DNA of 64,000 bases from Polychytrium aggregatum (Eukaryota > Chytridiomycota > Chytridiomycetes > Polychytriales), in assembly GCF_025602895.1 (NCBI RefSeq), contig NW_026516233.1, forward strand, positions 434,001 through 498,000, written 5' to 3'. The translations under genes were made by a program, and so were the position numbers. The notes under the pieces are model-generated. The model saw nothing but the letters and a program-made list of their open reading frames with translations, ran no database searches and was not told where the DNA came from. Below are positions 54,566-64,000 of this stretch, piece after piece. Numbering within the stretch: the first letter of the stretch is position 1; each line of letters opens with the position of its first letter.

Positions 54566-57500
54566 CTGGGCTTCGGGGACCTTGATGTTGTCGGCGTCCA
54601 GGTAGACAAGGTCTCCAACTTCAAAGGAGACATCCTGGTGTCGGCGGTCGTAGTACTTCGCCATCACTTGTTGCGCATCCGTGAGCGCGTCGGCGATCAT
54701 CTTGTGTCGGACTTGATGATCTTTGACAAAGGCACTTGGTTTGGGAGGCAATCCAGCCGTGGACTCGGTCAGTGTCAAGGAGGTGGGAACATCAGGCTGG
54801 AATCCGTAGAGCGCCTCAAAGGGGCTCAAGCCAGTTGTGCTCGACTTGGCGGTGTTGTATGCAAACTCTGCATGACTCAGCTGTATGTCCCAGTCGTCTT
54901 GGCTGGTCGAGGCGTATGTCCTCAGGTATTGCTCGAGGGTGCGGATCGTCCGCTCGGACTGTCCATCCGTTTGTTGGTGGTGCGAGGTTGACATGTTCAG
55001 CTTGGTGCCGAGATGGTCGAACAGACTTGTCCAAAACAAGGAGGTGAATCGGGGGTCTCGATCACTGACGATGGACTTTGGGAGGCCGTGGTGCTTGAAC
55101 ACATGCTTGAAGAACAGCAGTGCAAGGTCAGGCGCGGAGCATGTCGTCTGGCACGGCACAAAGTGTGCCATCTTGCTGAACCTGTCGACAAAGACAGCGA
55201 TTGCATCGTGGTCCAACTTGGTCGTCGGTAGATGCGTGATGAGATCCATGGACATGCTGGTCCAGGGGCGGTCGGGAACAGGCAGGGGTTGCAGCAATCC
55301 TTGCTCTCGGGTCGTGCGTGACTTGACCATCTTGCAGGTATGGCAGGACTCGATGTACTTCTCGACGGTGCGCTTCATTCCAGGCCAGTATGCGACTTTG
55401 GCCAGTCGGTCGTATGTCTTCTCGACTCCAAAGTGTCCAGCGAGGGGCGAGTCGTGGACCTCTTGGAGCAACTTGGTCTTCAACGACGGAATGTCCGGCA
55501 CACAGACACGGCTGTCCTTCTTCAGGAGGAGCAGGCCATCACGCACTGTGTACTCGGATGATTCGTCGTCCTTGGGGAGCTTAGACACCTTTCGGAACAG
55601 TTCTCCGAACTGTTTGTCGTTGGCGATGTTGTCTCGGACAACATCCAGCATCGTGTTGTCGACACTGACAGTCGACTCGTACAGTGACGCCAATTGGTAG
55701 TCGGGGCGTCGGGACAGTGCGTCAGGCACCACATTGAGTTTGCCTTTCTGGTATACAACCTCGTAGTTGTACTCGGCGAGGAACTCCATCCATCGCGCTT
55801 GGCGTCGGCTCAGGTTCTTCTTGGTGTCGAGGTAACGCAGTGACTGGTGGTCCGTCACAATCTTGAAGGGCTTGGCGGTACCGTGGAGGTACACTCGGAA
55901 CTTCTGCAGCGCGTAGATGATCGCAAGCTGCTCCTTCTCGTGCACGGGATAGTTGATCTCGTGTTGGGACAGTTTGCGCGACTCGAAGGCAACGGGCCTT
56001 CCCTCCTGCATCAAAACAGCTCCCACCGCAAAGTCGGAGGCGTCGGTGTGCACGGAGACATCCGTGTTCGGGTCGAACACAGCGAGGACAGGAGCGTTCG
56101 TCAAGGCGTGCTTGAGGGTCTCGAACGCTTGGCGTTGTGGGTGGTCCCACACGAAGGGGCACTCTTTGCGGAGTAGGTCTGTGAGTGGACCGGCAGTGCG
56201 CGCCAGATCGGGGATGAATCGGCGGTAGTAGTTGACGAGACCGAGAAACGACTGCACGTCAGAGACGCATGCGAGCGGCGGCCACTCGACCACAGACTTG
56301 ACCTTGGCGGGGTCGACTTCGATTCCTCTTCCTGAGACAACGTGTCCCAGGAACGGGACTTGATTCTTGAAGAACTCACACTTGGACAGTTTGGCATACA
56401 ACTTGTGCTCGCGTAGCTTGGCCAGCACGCGGGCGACATGACCTTCATGGGTCGCTTCATCCTTGCTGTACACAAGGATATCATCCAGGTACACGATGAC
56501 AGAGTTGTCGAGCTCTTGGCGGAACACATCGTTCATCAGCTGCATGAACGTGGCAGGTGCGTTCGTCAATCCGAACGGCAGCACTAGGAACTCGTACAGT
56601 CCGTAGCGAGTCCTGAAGGCGGTCTTGTGGACATCATCCTCGTGGATGCGGATCTGATGGTAGCCTGAGCGGAGGTCTATCTTGCTAAAGACCTTTGCTC
56701 CACTCAGACGATCCATCAACTCGTCGATCCTGGGCAACGGGTAGGTGTTCTTGATGGTCTGTTTGTTTAGTGCGCGATAGTCGACGCACATCCTGAGATC
56801 ACCTTCTTTCTTCTTGACAAAGAGCACTGGTGCACCATACGGTGACTGGCTCGGGCGGATGAACCCATGGGCGAGGAGGTCATCCAACTGGCGCTTGAGT
56901 TCGTCCATCTCCGTCAGCGACAGTTGGTACGTCGGTCTTGACGGAGGCGACGAGCCTGGTTCGATGTCGATGCGATGATCGACGGTGCGTTGGGGTGGCA
57001 GGCATTGTGGCAACTGGTCGGGGAATACGTCCTTGTACTCGTCGAGCAGCTTGGTCACCACAGGCGGGGGACCGGGACCGGCTTGGTCGGTGTCGTCGAC
57101 CTCACGCACGACACAGAGGAACGACGTGTCCTTCTTGATCAGCCTCTTGAATTGCATGGCTGAGAGGAGAGGTGGCATGTTGGGTGAGGCCATGCCCTGC
57201 AGGACAATGTCAGGGCCAACACGGACAGTGCGGCCTTTCCAGTCGACGACTGGAGTCGGCTCGGCACGAGCAAGCCAGCTCATGCCGAGGATGGCATCGA
57301 ACTTGGTGTCGATCACTTGGAACAACAGGACAGGATGGTACTTGGGATGGAGGGCCACTCGCAGGACCACTTGGTGTGTGCACTGCTGCACACGATCGTC
57401 TGCAAGCGCCACACTCATCGGCGACTTCTTCTTGGTTGCATGTATGTTGAGCTCCTGGAGCAAGCGTCTGCTGACAAAGTTGCAGCTTGCTCCAGAGTCC

Positions 57501-58054
57501 ACCATCATTCGGACGGTGTGACCTTGGACGGTGGCAGGGAGGTACAGCAGGGACTCTTCATGGTCCTCCTGCACAGCCTCCTGCACCATGACTTGACTTG
57601 GGGGAACGGGCGACACTTGGTCTTGGTTGGCTTCATCACGGCCACTCGGACATTTTGGATAGGGTTCGGCCATTGCGGGGGCCTGCGGCGTCAGCACGCC
57701 ATTGCACACGACGTCCACGGCTTGCGGACACATGTCGGAAGCATCCGACACACACGACTTGACAGGGGTGAGGGCACAGGCGGTCCTGTCCCTCAAGGGT
57801 TCTTGATTTTCTTTTTTGTTTTGGTTTTCAATTTTGGTTTTCTCTTCACGTTCGTGGAGAGGCAGGCGGCTTGCGCCACCATGCACCTCTCGCACGACGC
57901 ACAACACTTGGTTTGTTTCTCCTTCGGGGGAGGGGGCGAGGTGAACTTCCTCTGGAGACGCGTGGACTGCATTGAGCAATCCACGGCGTTGGTCTCCTAC
58001 TAGGGCTCCAGAGCCACCTAGTAGGGTCGGCCGTTTCCCGACTTCATGGGGCAC
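54566..58054 (-). pseudogene. pol: Chromovirus B copy 2 Pol, N-terminal 89% fragment
   Basis: Reads the same as copy 1 Pol through protease, RT, RNase H and the integrase core up to NIKVPEAQ, where copy 1 is inserted. The frame then runs about 20 codons into the inner LTR before a stop at 54497. It lacks the GPF module and chromodomain. If expressed it would give a Pol without a chromodomain. Confidence 0.92.
57996..58039 (-). promoter_or_regulatory. -1 programmed frameshift signal, chromovirus B copy 2
   Basis: Same GGGAAAC (58039-58033), seven-base spacer and hairpin as in copy 1, offset by 4,705 bp. Confidence 0.78.
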
Positions 58055-58839
58055 TCCTTGGCCTGGTGTCCCGGTCGGTGACAGAAGAAGCAGGAACCAT
58101 GGCGGAGGTCCTCCTGCTTCTGTCTGTCCTTGGGGGAGACAGTGGCAGCTTGCTGGAACCGGGAGCGGGGAGGGCCACGAGCCTCCATGGCGTTGACGTC
58201 AACGTCCATGGGCTCAGGCATGGGTCTTGCGGGCGGGGCCGGGCGAGGCGGACGGGCTGGGACGTGATGAGACCGATGGCCGCCTGCCAGCTGCGGGTAG
58301 AACTGGCGGCCATGGTACTGGACGTTGTCGAGGTTCTCGGCAACGTCCATCATCACGTCCAGGGACTTGCGGGCATCAGGGTTGCTGGCGATGTACTCTC
58401 TGATCTTGGGCTTGAGGCCCTTCTGGAAGAGGTACATCGCATCAGCAGAGCCCAGCTCCTCAATCTGGGAGGAGAGGTCTTCAAACTCCTCGATGTAGCG
58501 GGTCACAGAACCACGCTGCACGAGAGAGTATAGCTTGTCACGGGCAATGAGTTCAGCATTGGGGCTGCCGAAGCGGCGACGGAGGCGGTCCTTGAAGTCG
58601 TCAAACACACCTTCGCTCTGCTCGTCGAACCCTTGGCGGCGGTACCAACGGTACGCCTGGTCCTTTAAGCAGAGCTTGGCGGCGACGATGTGGTGGGTGG
58701 GGGCGACTTGGGCAGCATCGAGGTAGTCCTCGAGTTGCTGCAGCCAGTCCTCCACCGAGGAGGAGCGGCTCTTCCCAGTAAACACTGGGGCACGGAAGGT
58801 CTTGAGGAAGGCTTCCGGAAGTGGGCGGGGGTTGCTCAT
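58018..58839 (-). CDS. gag: Chromovirus B copy 2 Gag
   Basis: 273 aa, ATG at 58839; its translation matches the copy 1 Gag throughout, including the CCHC knuckle. Intact, so this copy could still supply Gag although its Pol is broken. Confidence 0.93.
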   Translation of the reverse strand: MSNPRPLPEAFLKTFRAPVFTGKSRSSSVEDWLQQLEDYLDAAQVAPTHHIVAAKLCLKDQAYRWYRRQGFDEQSEGVFDDFKDRLRRRFGSPNAELIARDKLYSLVQRGSVTRYIEEFEDLSSQIEELGSADAMYLFQKGLKPKIREYIASNPDARKSLDVMMDVAENLDNVQYHGRQFYPQLAGGHRSHHVPARPPRPAPPARPMPEPMDVDVNAMEARGPPRSRFQQAATVSPKDRQKQEDLRHGSCFFCHRPGHQAKECPMKSGNGRPY

Positions 58840-58961
58840 GGCAGGGGCAGGCTCCAGGGACAGAGAGGAGAGTCGGTCGGCAAGAGAGGCGGGATCCAGC
58901 TTGAGGATCTAGAAAGAGGACAAACAGGACGAAAACAAGACGAGGATTTCCGATGCTACCA

Positions 58962-59270
58962 TGTAACGTCCACTACTGGGACGTTGGGGCAAGACGGGGA
59001 GGGAGGGGGTACAAGACAAGACAGGACGGGGCAGAACAGGGCGGTGCTAGGCTACTCTAGCGGACGGGTGAGCTCGGGGAGCACTTACGTTTATTCACGA
59101 TAAAACCGAACTCCAGACAAACGGGGGGAACGGGGGCAACCCGCAGGTATACCCTGCGGTGGCCTGCCTGCGGTGCGTGAAAACGCAAAGCGCAGCACAG
59201 GTCACGACCCACTGCGCCGCGCAGTACGCGCAGTACGCGCAGCACAGCGTCGGAGATACCATCTCCTACA
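58962..59270 (-). repeat. Chromovirus B copy 2, 5' LTR
   Basis: 309 bp; followed on the plus strand by TSD TCCAA (59271-59275), matching 48327-48331. Confidence 0.93.
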
Positions 59271-61757
59271 TCCAACCACGGTGTCGGTGACCATGTGGAC
59301 CTTGCGGAGGAGCTTGTCGAACTGGAGGTCCGGGCGGAATCCGTCAATGTCGACCATGACACCGAGGTAGCGGAACTGGAGGACCTTGGGCAGCTCGGTG
59401 CCGTACAGCTTGGCGGGATGGAGCTGGTCGACGTTGCAGGCCGAGTACAACACCTCGCACTTGGGCGGCGAGAAGCGGTAGCGGTTGTCGATGCTGTGGC
59501 GTTCACAGATATCCAGCATGGCCTGGGTGCGGCCAGCCGGACAGATGAGGACACCGTCATCGGCGAACCAGAGCGAGTTGACCCGGAGACGGTGGTGGCG
59601 ACTCGAGGCAAGCACAAGTCCGTCCTCGGCTCGGAGCAGTCCAGGCAGGTCGTCAATGTGGGCACTGAACAGAAGGGGACTCAGGACCGAGCCTTGGATG
59701 AGACCCTTCTGCAGCCACACAGGCTGCGACGTGCGGCCCTTGCTGGCGACGCGGACAAGAGTGCGGTCGAACATGGCCCTGAGGACCCCGACGGCGACCG
59801 GACCAGCACCTCGGGCGGCGATCTTGTCCCAGAGGCGCTCCCGCCAGACAGTGTCGTAGGCGGCCTTGATGTCGAGGAAGACCAGGCTGTACTCGTCGTC
59901 GCGGATCTTGTTCATGCGGACAAGAGCGTCGAGCGAGTACACCTGGTCGAGGGTGCCTCGGTCCGGGCGGAAGCCTCCCTGGGCAATGTCCATGATGCCG
60001 ATCTCGCGGGTGAGGAACGGCAGCAGGACTCGCTCGGCGATCTTGCGGAGGACCTGGGTCAACCCGATGGGCCGGTACATGGCCGGATCGAGGATCGAAC
60101 CCTTGTTCTTGTAGACCGGGTGGATCAGGACAGTGTTCCACTCGGTCGGGACGACGGAGGCCTTGAGGGCGGCCAGCAGGATGGCCCGGAGCCAGGGAGC
60201 GACCACGGGAGCGACAGGGTGCAGCATCTCGGCCTTGATCTTGTCCGGGCCGGAAGACTTGCGCTTGGGGGACTTGACGATGGCATCGGCCACCTCGTCC
60301 GACGACAAGCGGGGAATGGAGCGGTCCTCGGGGAGCAGGCGCGGAACAGTGTCCAGGGGTCTTGGGCCGACGGTCCGGTCAAAGGCGGCACCGGGGGTGT
60401 CCTGGGAGTGCGACGAGACCTTGCCGTAGTAGACCACAAGTCGCTCGAGGGCCTCGTCCGAGTTGTCGAAGTGGAAGGCGTCGTCGAGCTCCTTGCGCTT
60501 CTTCATGGCGGCCAGGGACTTGGCGACCTCGGAAGCGTTGAGGGAGTGCAGCTTGTTCATGGCCAGGGTCTCGGCTGCTCGGCGGGACTGGACGATGAGG
60601 TTCTTTTCTTGTTTGCGGACAGCGCGGAGTTCGGCGCGCTTGTCCTCGGCGACGCGGAGGGAGAGCCCGGGCAACTTGAGCTGGTAGATGAGATCGCGGC
60701 GCCTCTCGCGAAGCTGCCGCATCTCGGGGATCAGGGCCGGGTCCTTCCAGACGGTCTTGATGGAAGCCTTGCCGATGGTGGAGTCGGCAGCGGTGGTGAT
60801 CAGGGCGATCATGATGGACCAGGCGCGGTCGATGCAGTCCTGGGCCGCACTCTCCGAGATCGGAATGACCGATCCCCTTGAGATTGGCCGCAGTGCAGCC
60901 TGGATGCGCTGCAGACCGCGTTCGCGCTCGTCCAGCAGCGCCAAGAGGTACTGGGCGCGGACGGCGGGATCCTCGAGCTGGGCGATCTTCCACTGCCATT
61001 GGTCGACCTTTGGGTAGTACTTTGGCTGTACCCGCAGAGTCGCCCAGATGGGGAAGTGGTCGGACTGGCCACGGAAGGCACCGGCAGTGTCGACCTGCAG
61101 CAGCGGGTCGTTGTTGGCCTGGCGATGCGACACAAAGATGTAGTCGATCGTTGTCCAGCTGGGACCCCGCTGCCGGGTGTGGGTCGGGATCACAGCTGGC
61201 GGCACAACGCGGAGACCGGCGCGGGAGACAGTGTCCTCGAGGATCTTCTCCCTGCCACGGAGCGGCGTGGGCAGTCCGCTCAGGGCACTGAGGTGGGCAT
61301 TGAAGTCACCCACCACAATGACCTGGGCGTCGGGGAGGGCGGCCTTGGTGTGGATCGACTGGAGGGCCTCGCGGTAGTCGTCCAGCTTGAGGCTCGGGGA
61401 CAGGTAGAAGTTGCCGATGTGGATGACGTGTTTGTATGTCACCCACATGGCGTCGCCCTTGTCGCTGACTTCAATGTTGGTGAAGTCGTGCGGGTCGATC
61501 CTGGCCGGGTTGTAGAGGATGGCGATGCCTCTGCCGGCGCGGCAACGGGGACCAGGGACCTTGGCGGCATAGCCACAGAGAGGGCTGCGGGGTTCGAGGT
61601 CGGCGAGGGTTTCTTGGACACCGACAAAGTCGATGTCGTTGGTGTCGATGAGGTTCTTGAGTTCAACGTCGTTGACGTTGATGCCACAGACATTGAAGGA
61701 AGCGACGGTCAGGGATGCCTGGGCCCTGCCGCCTCCCTGCGAGGGGTGTGGATTCAT
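59271..61757 (-). pseudogene. LINE ORF2, endonuclease and reverse transcriptase part
   Basis: ATG 61757 overlaps the ORF1 stop (ATGA). Residues 1-250 are an APE-type endonuclease (VASFNVCGIN, GVQETLADL, VVGDFNAHLS, WTTIDYIFVS, SDHFPIWATL). The RT follows: YRPIGLTQVLRKIAERVLLP, GGFRPDRGTLDQVYSLD, LVFLDIKAAYDTVWRERLW, GLIQGSVLSPLLFS and the catalytic FADDGVLIC, then LQFRYLGVMVDIDGF and TDTVVG at the break. All catalytic motifs seen look intact; the only visible lesion is the chromovirus insertion. 829 codons lie here; the rest is at 47139-48326. Confidence 0.92.
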
Positions 61758-64000
61758 TGGAGTCGTGCAGCGCTGCTGCTGGCCCGGGGGCCCTCTCCTT
61801 CAGAGTCAGTGTCCATGACGGACAGCGGGACTCTGTAGGCGGGGTGAGGCTTGCTGGGCTTTGACGAGGCACCAGCGGCGGGGGCAGCAGCAGCAGCGAC
61901 AGCAACGACAACGGCAGGGGCAGCGGTAGCGGCAGCGGCAGAGGCAGACGACGAGGCAGCGGCAGCGGCAGAACCAGGGACCTTGGGGACGGCGGTGATG
62001 TCCGCCCGCTTGACCTCCTTGCCGGATAGGGCCTTCTTGAGGAGCGAGTCGTACTCGTCGCGGTACTCCTCGGGGATGCGCATCTGGATGCAGCGGCGGA
62101 CAGGGGCGGTCTTGGCCTTGGCTGCCTGGCGGAGGGACTTTGCCATAAAGTTCTTGATGGCATCGGATCGGGACAGGGCCAGTCCATGGTGCTTGAGACC
62201 ATGGATGACGTCGTAGGCCGGTACGACCCTGACCCTGCCATGTGCGGACGACAGCGACTCCAGACGGGCACCAAGGTCGGCCTTGTTGGCCTTGTCGCGG
62301 ACAAGGACCTCCATGACCGTGGCCTCAGGGAAGTTGATCTCGGCCAACTCCCTGGTGTCGATGCCGCATCGCTTGAGGTTGCGGCGGACACTGCCGAGGT
62401 CGCCACAGCGGATGCCCTCGACGTACAGCCAGTCCATGTTGGTGACGGCCTCCCTGAACTTGTCGTTCCGGAGCTCAGAGTTGGCGACCGTCCCGGGGAC
62501 AAGGACTGGCTGGCGGTGCTGGTTGGGCTGGATCGGCTTGGAGGAGCCTGGCATTCGGCCGGTGGTCAGCATCCTCTTCCATTCGTCGAGCTGGCTGGCC
62601 TCGGACATGCGGCCGACACGGCTCTCGGCCTCCCGAACGTTCTTCAAGAGAGCGGCCTTGTACGAGGGAGACGGGGCGGAAACAGGGGCAGAGCCAGGGA
62701 GGGAGCCGGAGGACTGGGTCTTGGAACCGGGGGACTGGGTCTTGGGGGTGGCAGTCTTGTTGGCAACAGACTTGCGGAGCTGCTCCGTGGCACGGCTGAT
62801 TGCCACATTGGACTTGGCGATCTTCTGGACCATGGCCTTGGTGGCAGCATCCATGTTGTCGGCCACGAGTGCCTCGAACAGGATGGACTGCACCCGGTCA
62901 GCCTCTCGCTTGAGGACAGCGAGGGTCTCCTCGGGTTTCATCGCAGGGACGGCAGCCTGGGACGGAGGAGGGGTCTTGGCCTTGACGACGGGTCGGGGCG
63001 GAAGGGCGGGCCTGGCCTTGGGGACAGGGGACGCAGTGCCAGCAGCATCAACAGCTCGACGAGCTGGATCGACGGGGTCAGCAGTGGAAGCAGGGGCTGC
63101 TCGAGGGGCACCTTCAGAGGCACCACGGGGGACGGCGCGCTGCTTGTCCATGGTCTTGAGGCCGCACTTGGTGTGGAAGTTCTCCTTGAACTTGTCCGAG
63201 AACGCATCCACAAACAGCTTGCGGGACTCCTTGGTGGTGCGGCTCATGTGGGCCCAGAACTGGAAGGCCGACATCTGGCCGGGGCAGGGTCCGTCCTCGA
63301 GGGCCTGGGGACACTTGAGCTGGAACTCGTCCTTGCCGTGCTTGACGACGATCCAGGGATCGGCCGAGGCGAGCTTGCACTTGCGGCACAGGACAGTGCA
63401 CTGCAGCTTGGCGGTCACGGCCATCCACAGCTGGTTGTTCATCTTGGTGACGTCGATGATCTGGGTTGCAGCCTTCTGATCATCGACGTCGGACGAGGCG
63501 TGCCACTTGCGCCAGAACTCGTCGCGCCAAGGAACCGAGACGACGTCGGCACTGGGCTGGACAACAATGTCCATGGCACAGTGGTCTTGGTGGGGAGCGG
63601 CGGAGGAGGACACGGGAGCCAGGGACTCGGCAGGGTGGTCTTGGTCGGCACAGGAGGACGAGGGCTCAGCGTCAGGCTCTTGGTCCGGGCTGAGGTCTTC
63701 TTCGACATTGATGTCCTCCAGTTCATCAATGTCGACGGCGGCACGGGCGGCAGCGCGGTCCAAGGGCGGGAACGAAAAGTCGGGTTCGGCCGGGAACCTG
63801 AACTCGGGCGGGGCCGGGAGCCTGGACTCGGGGAAGGACGGGAACTCGGACACGGGCGGACGCTCGTCATGCTCCGGCCTGGGGAGCATGGTCATTGCGT
63901 CGGGCAAGGACAGGCGACGCTTGGCGGGGGAGGAAGGGGTGGCCACGGGTCGCTCCTTGCGCTTGAAGATCAAGCTGCCGACAGCGATGGTCGAGGCCGG
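61754..64000 (-). CDS. LINE ORF1 protein (5' end may be off window)
   Basis: Probable RNA-binding chaperone-like ORF1 protein. The frame is open to the window edge; within it about 740 residues are visible, with the first clear ATG near 63895. The N-terminus is Pro/Ser/Glu/Asp-rich. A Cys/His region (CTVLCRKCKL, CPQALEDGPCPGQM) may bind zinc, followed by a conserved-looking helix (FWAHMSRTTKESRKLFVDAF). The C-terminal part, WLYVEGIRCGDLGSVRRNLK then RCGIDTRELAEINF, resembles an RRM-like ORF1 module. The tail is an Ala/Ser/Val low-complexity stretch. Ends at a TGA overlapping the ORF2 start by one base. Confidence 0.82.
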   Translation of the reverse strand, partial: PASTIAVGSLIFKRKERPVATPSSPAKRRLSLPDAMTMLPRPEHDERPPVSEFPSFPESRLPAPPEFRFPAEPDFSFPPLDRAAARAAVDIDELEDINVEEDLSPDQEPDAEPSSSCADQDHPAESLAPVSSSAAPHQDHCAMDIVVQPSADVVSVPWRDEFWRKWHASSDVDDQKAATQIIDVTKMNNQLWMAVTAKLQCTVLCRKCKLASADPWIVVKHGKDEFQLKCPQALEDGPCPGQMSAFQFWAHMSRTTKESRKLFVDAFSDKFKENFHTKCGLKTMDKQRAVPRGASEGAPRAAPASTADPVDPARRAVDAAGTASPVPKARPALPPRPVVKAKTPPPSQAAVPAMKPEETLAVLKREADRVQSILFEALVADNMDAATKAMVQKIAKSNVAISRATEQLRKSVANKTATPKTQSPGSKTQSSGSLPGSAPVSAPSPSYKAALLKNVREAESRVGRMSEASQLDEWKRMLTTGRMPGSSKPIQPNQHRQPVLVPGTVANSELRNDKFREAVTNMDWLYVEGIRCGDLGSVRRNLKRCGIDTRELAEINFPEATVMEVLVRDKANKADLGARLESLSSAHGRVRVVPAYDVIHGLKHHGLALSRSDAIKNFMAKSLRQAAKAKTAPVRRCIQMRIPEEYRDEYDSLLKKALSGKEVKRADITAVPKVPGSAAAAASSSASAAAATAAPAVVVAVAAAAAPAAGASSKPSKPHPAYRVPLSVMDTDSEGEGPRASSSAARLQ

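Larger units (their letters stand above)
48332..59270 (-). mobile_element. Ty3 chromovirus B, copy 2 (outer), interrupted by copy 1
   Basis: Outer LTRs at 48332-48640 and 58962-59270; TSD TCCAA at 48327-48331 and 59271-59275. After subtracting copy 1 and its duplicated CTGGG, its length is 5,467 bp, equal to copy 1. Gag is intact; pol is split near its C-terminus. Confidence 0.93.
47012..64000 (-). mobile_element. Non-LTR retrotransposon (LINE), interrupted; 5' end off window
   Basis: The 3' end is marked by twelve T on the plus strand (47012-47023) and AATAAA at 47044-47039. It encodes ORF1 (61754 to beyond 64000) and ORF2 with an APE-type endonuclease and reverse transcriptase. It is split at 48331/59271 by chromovirus B copy 2 (TSD TCCAA). 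It lies directly behind the short LINE tail in the same orientation. The clade is not certain; a Tad1-like or related fungal lineage is plausible. Confidence 0.92.

Noticed and set aside
48332-59270. Three or more separate chromovirus B elements or solo LTRs
   Set aside because: The two nested TSD pairs and equal lengths account for all four LTRs as two complete elements; no solo LTR is needed.
59295-60881. 528-codon plus-strand frame opposite LINE ORF2
   Set aside because: Antisense of the RT/endonuclease gene. Its Val/Glu/Gly/Asp-rich composition is what GC-biased codons give on the opposite strand; no domain.

Overview
This window is nuclear DNA from a fungus with a flagellated (zoosporic) stage, most likely a chytrid. 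The evidence is intron-rich genes with consistent GT..AG junctions, fungal Ty3 chromoviruses, a fungal-style NACHT/WD40 gene, a Fanzor-like remnant, and two genes tied to cilia: a PACRG homologue and a CEP164-like distal-appendage protein. The genus cannot be named from the sequence alone.

Positions 1-20,340 are a compact housekeeping segment. It holds a PDE9-like cyclic nucleotide phosphodiesterase (minus, 3' end off the window, 11 exons visible including 15-, 21- and 27-nt microexons), a Rab5 GTPase (plus, 3 exons), PACRG (plus, 6 exons), the CCR4-NOT subunit NOT3/NOT5 (minus, 11 exons) and a CEP164-like WW/coiled-coil protein (minus, about 10 exons). Exon phases were checked arithmetically for each.

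Positions 21,443-29,854 hold one six-exon gene for a predicted protein of about 2,670 residues. It has a novel N-terminus, a helical region, a canonical EF-hand loop, a NACHT-type STAND NTPase and two WD40 regions. It is visibly more AT-rich than its neighbours. I consider it the most interesting intact gene here.

Positions 30,191-40,608 are transitional. A secreted papain-like protease is followed by a tRNA-Ile(AAU)/tRNA-Val(AAC) pair, a small unrecognised ORF, a broken Sel1-repeat gene, a decayed Fanzor (eukaryotic TnpB-like) nuclease, and the WD40 half of a NACHT/WD40 gene cut off at codon level by retroelement insertion.

Positions 40,609-64,000 are nested retroelements that appear to sit inside that NACHT/WD40 gene. 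A 70-nt LINE tail is split from its last bases by a complete 6,320-bp Ty3 chromovirus (581-bp LTRs, TSD GTACC). Directly behind it lies a nearly full-length LINE (minus; poly-A side at 47,012; ORF1 runs off the window). The LINE ORF2 is split by a second chromovirus family (309-bp LTRs, TSD TCCAA). That copy is itself split by another copy of the same element (TSD CTGGG). Removing the inserts restores the frame at both joints, and both nested copies are exactly 5,467 bp. Both chromovirus families carry a gag/pol overlap in the -1 frame with a hairpin spanning the gag stop.
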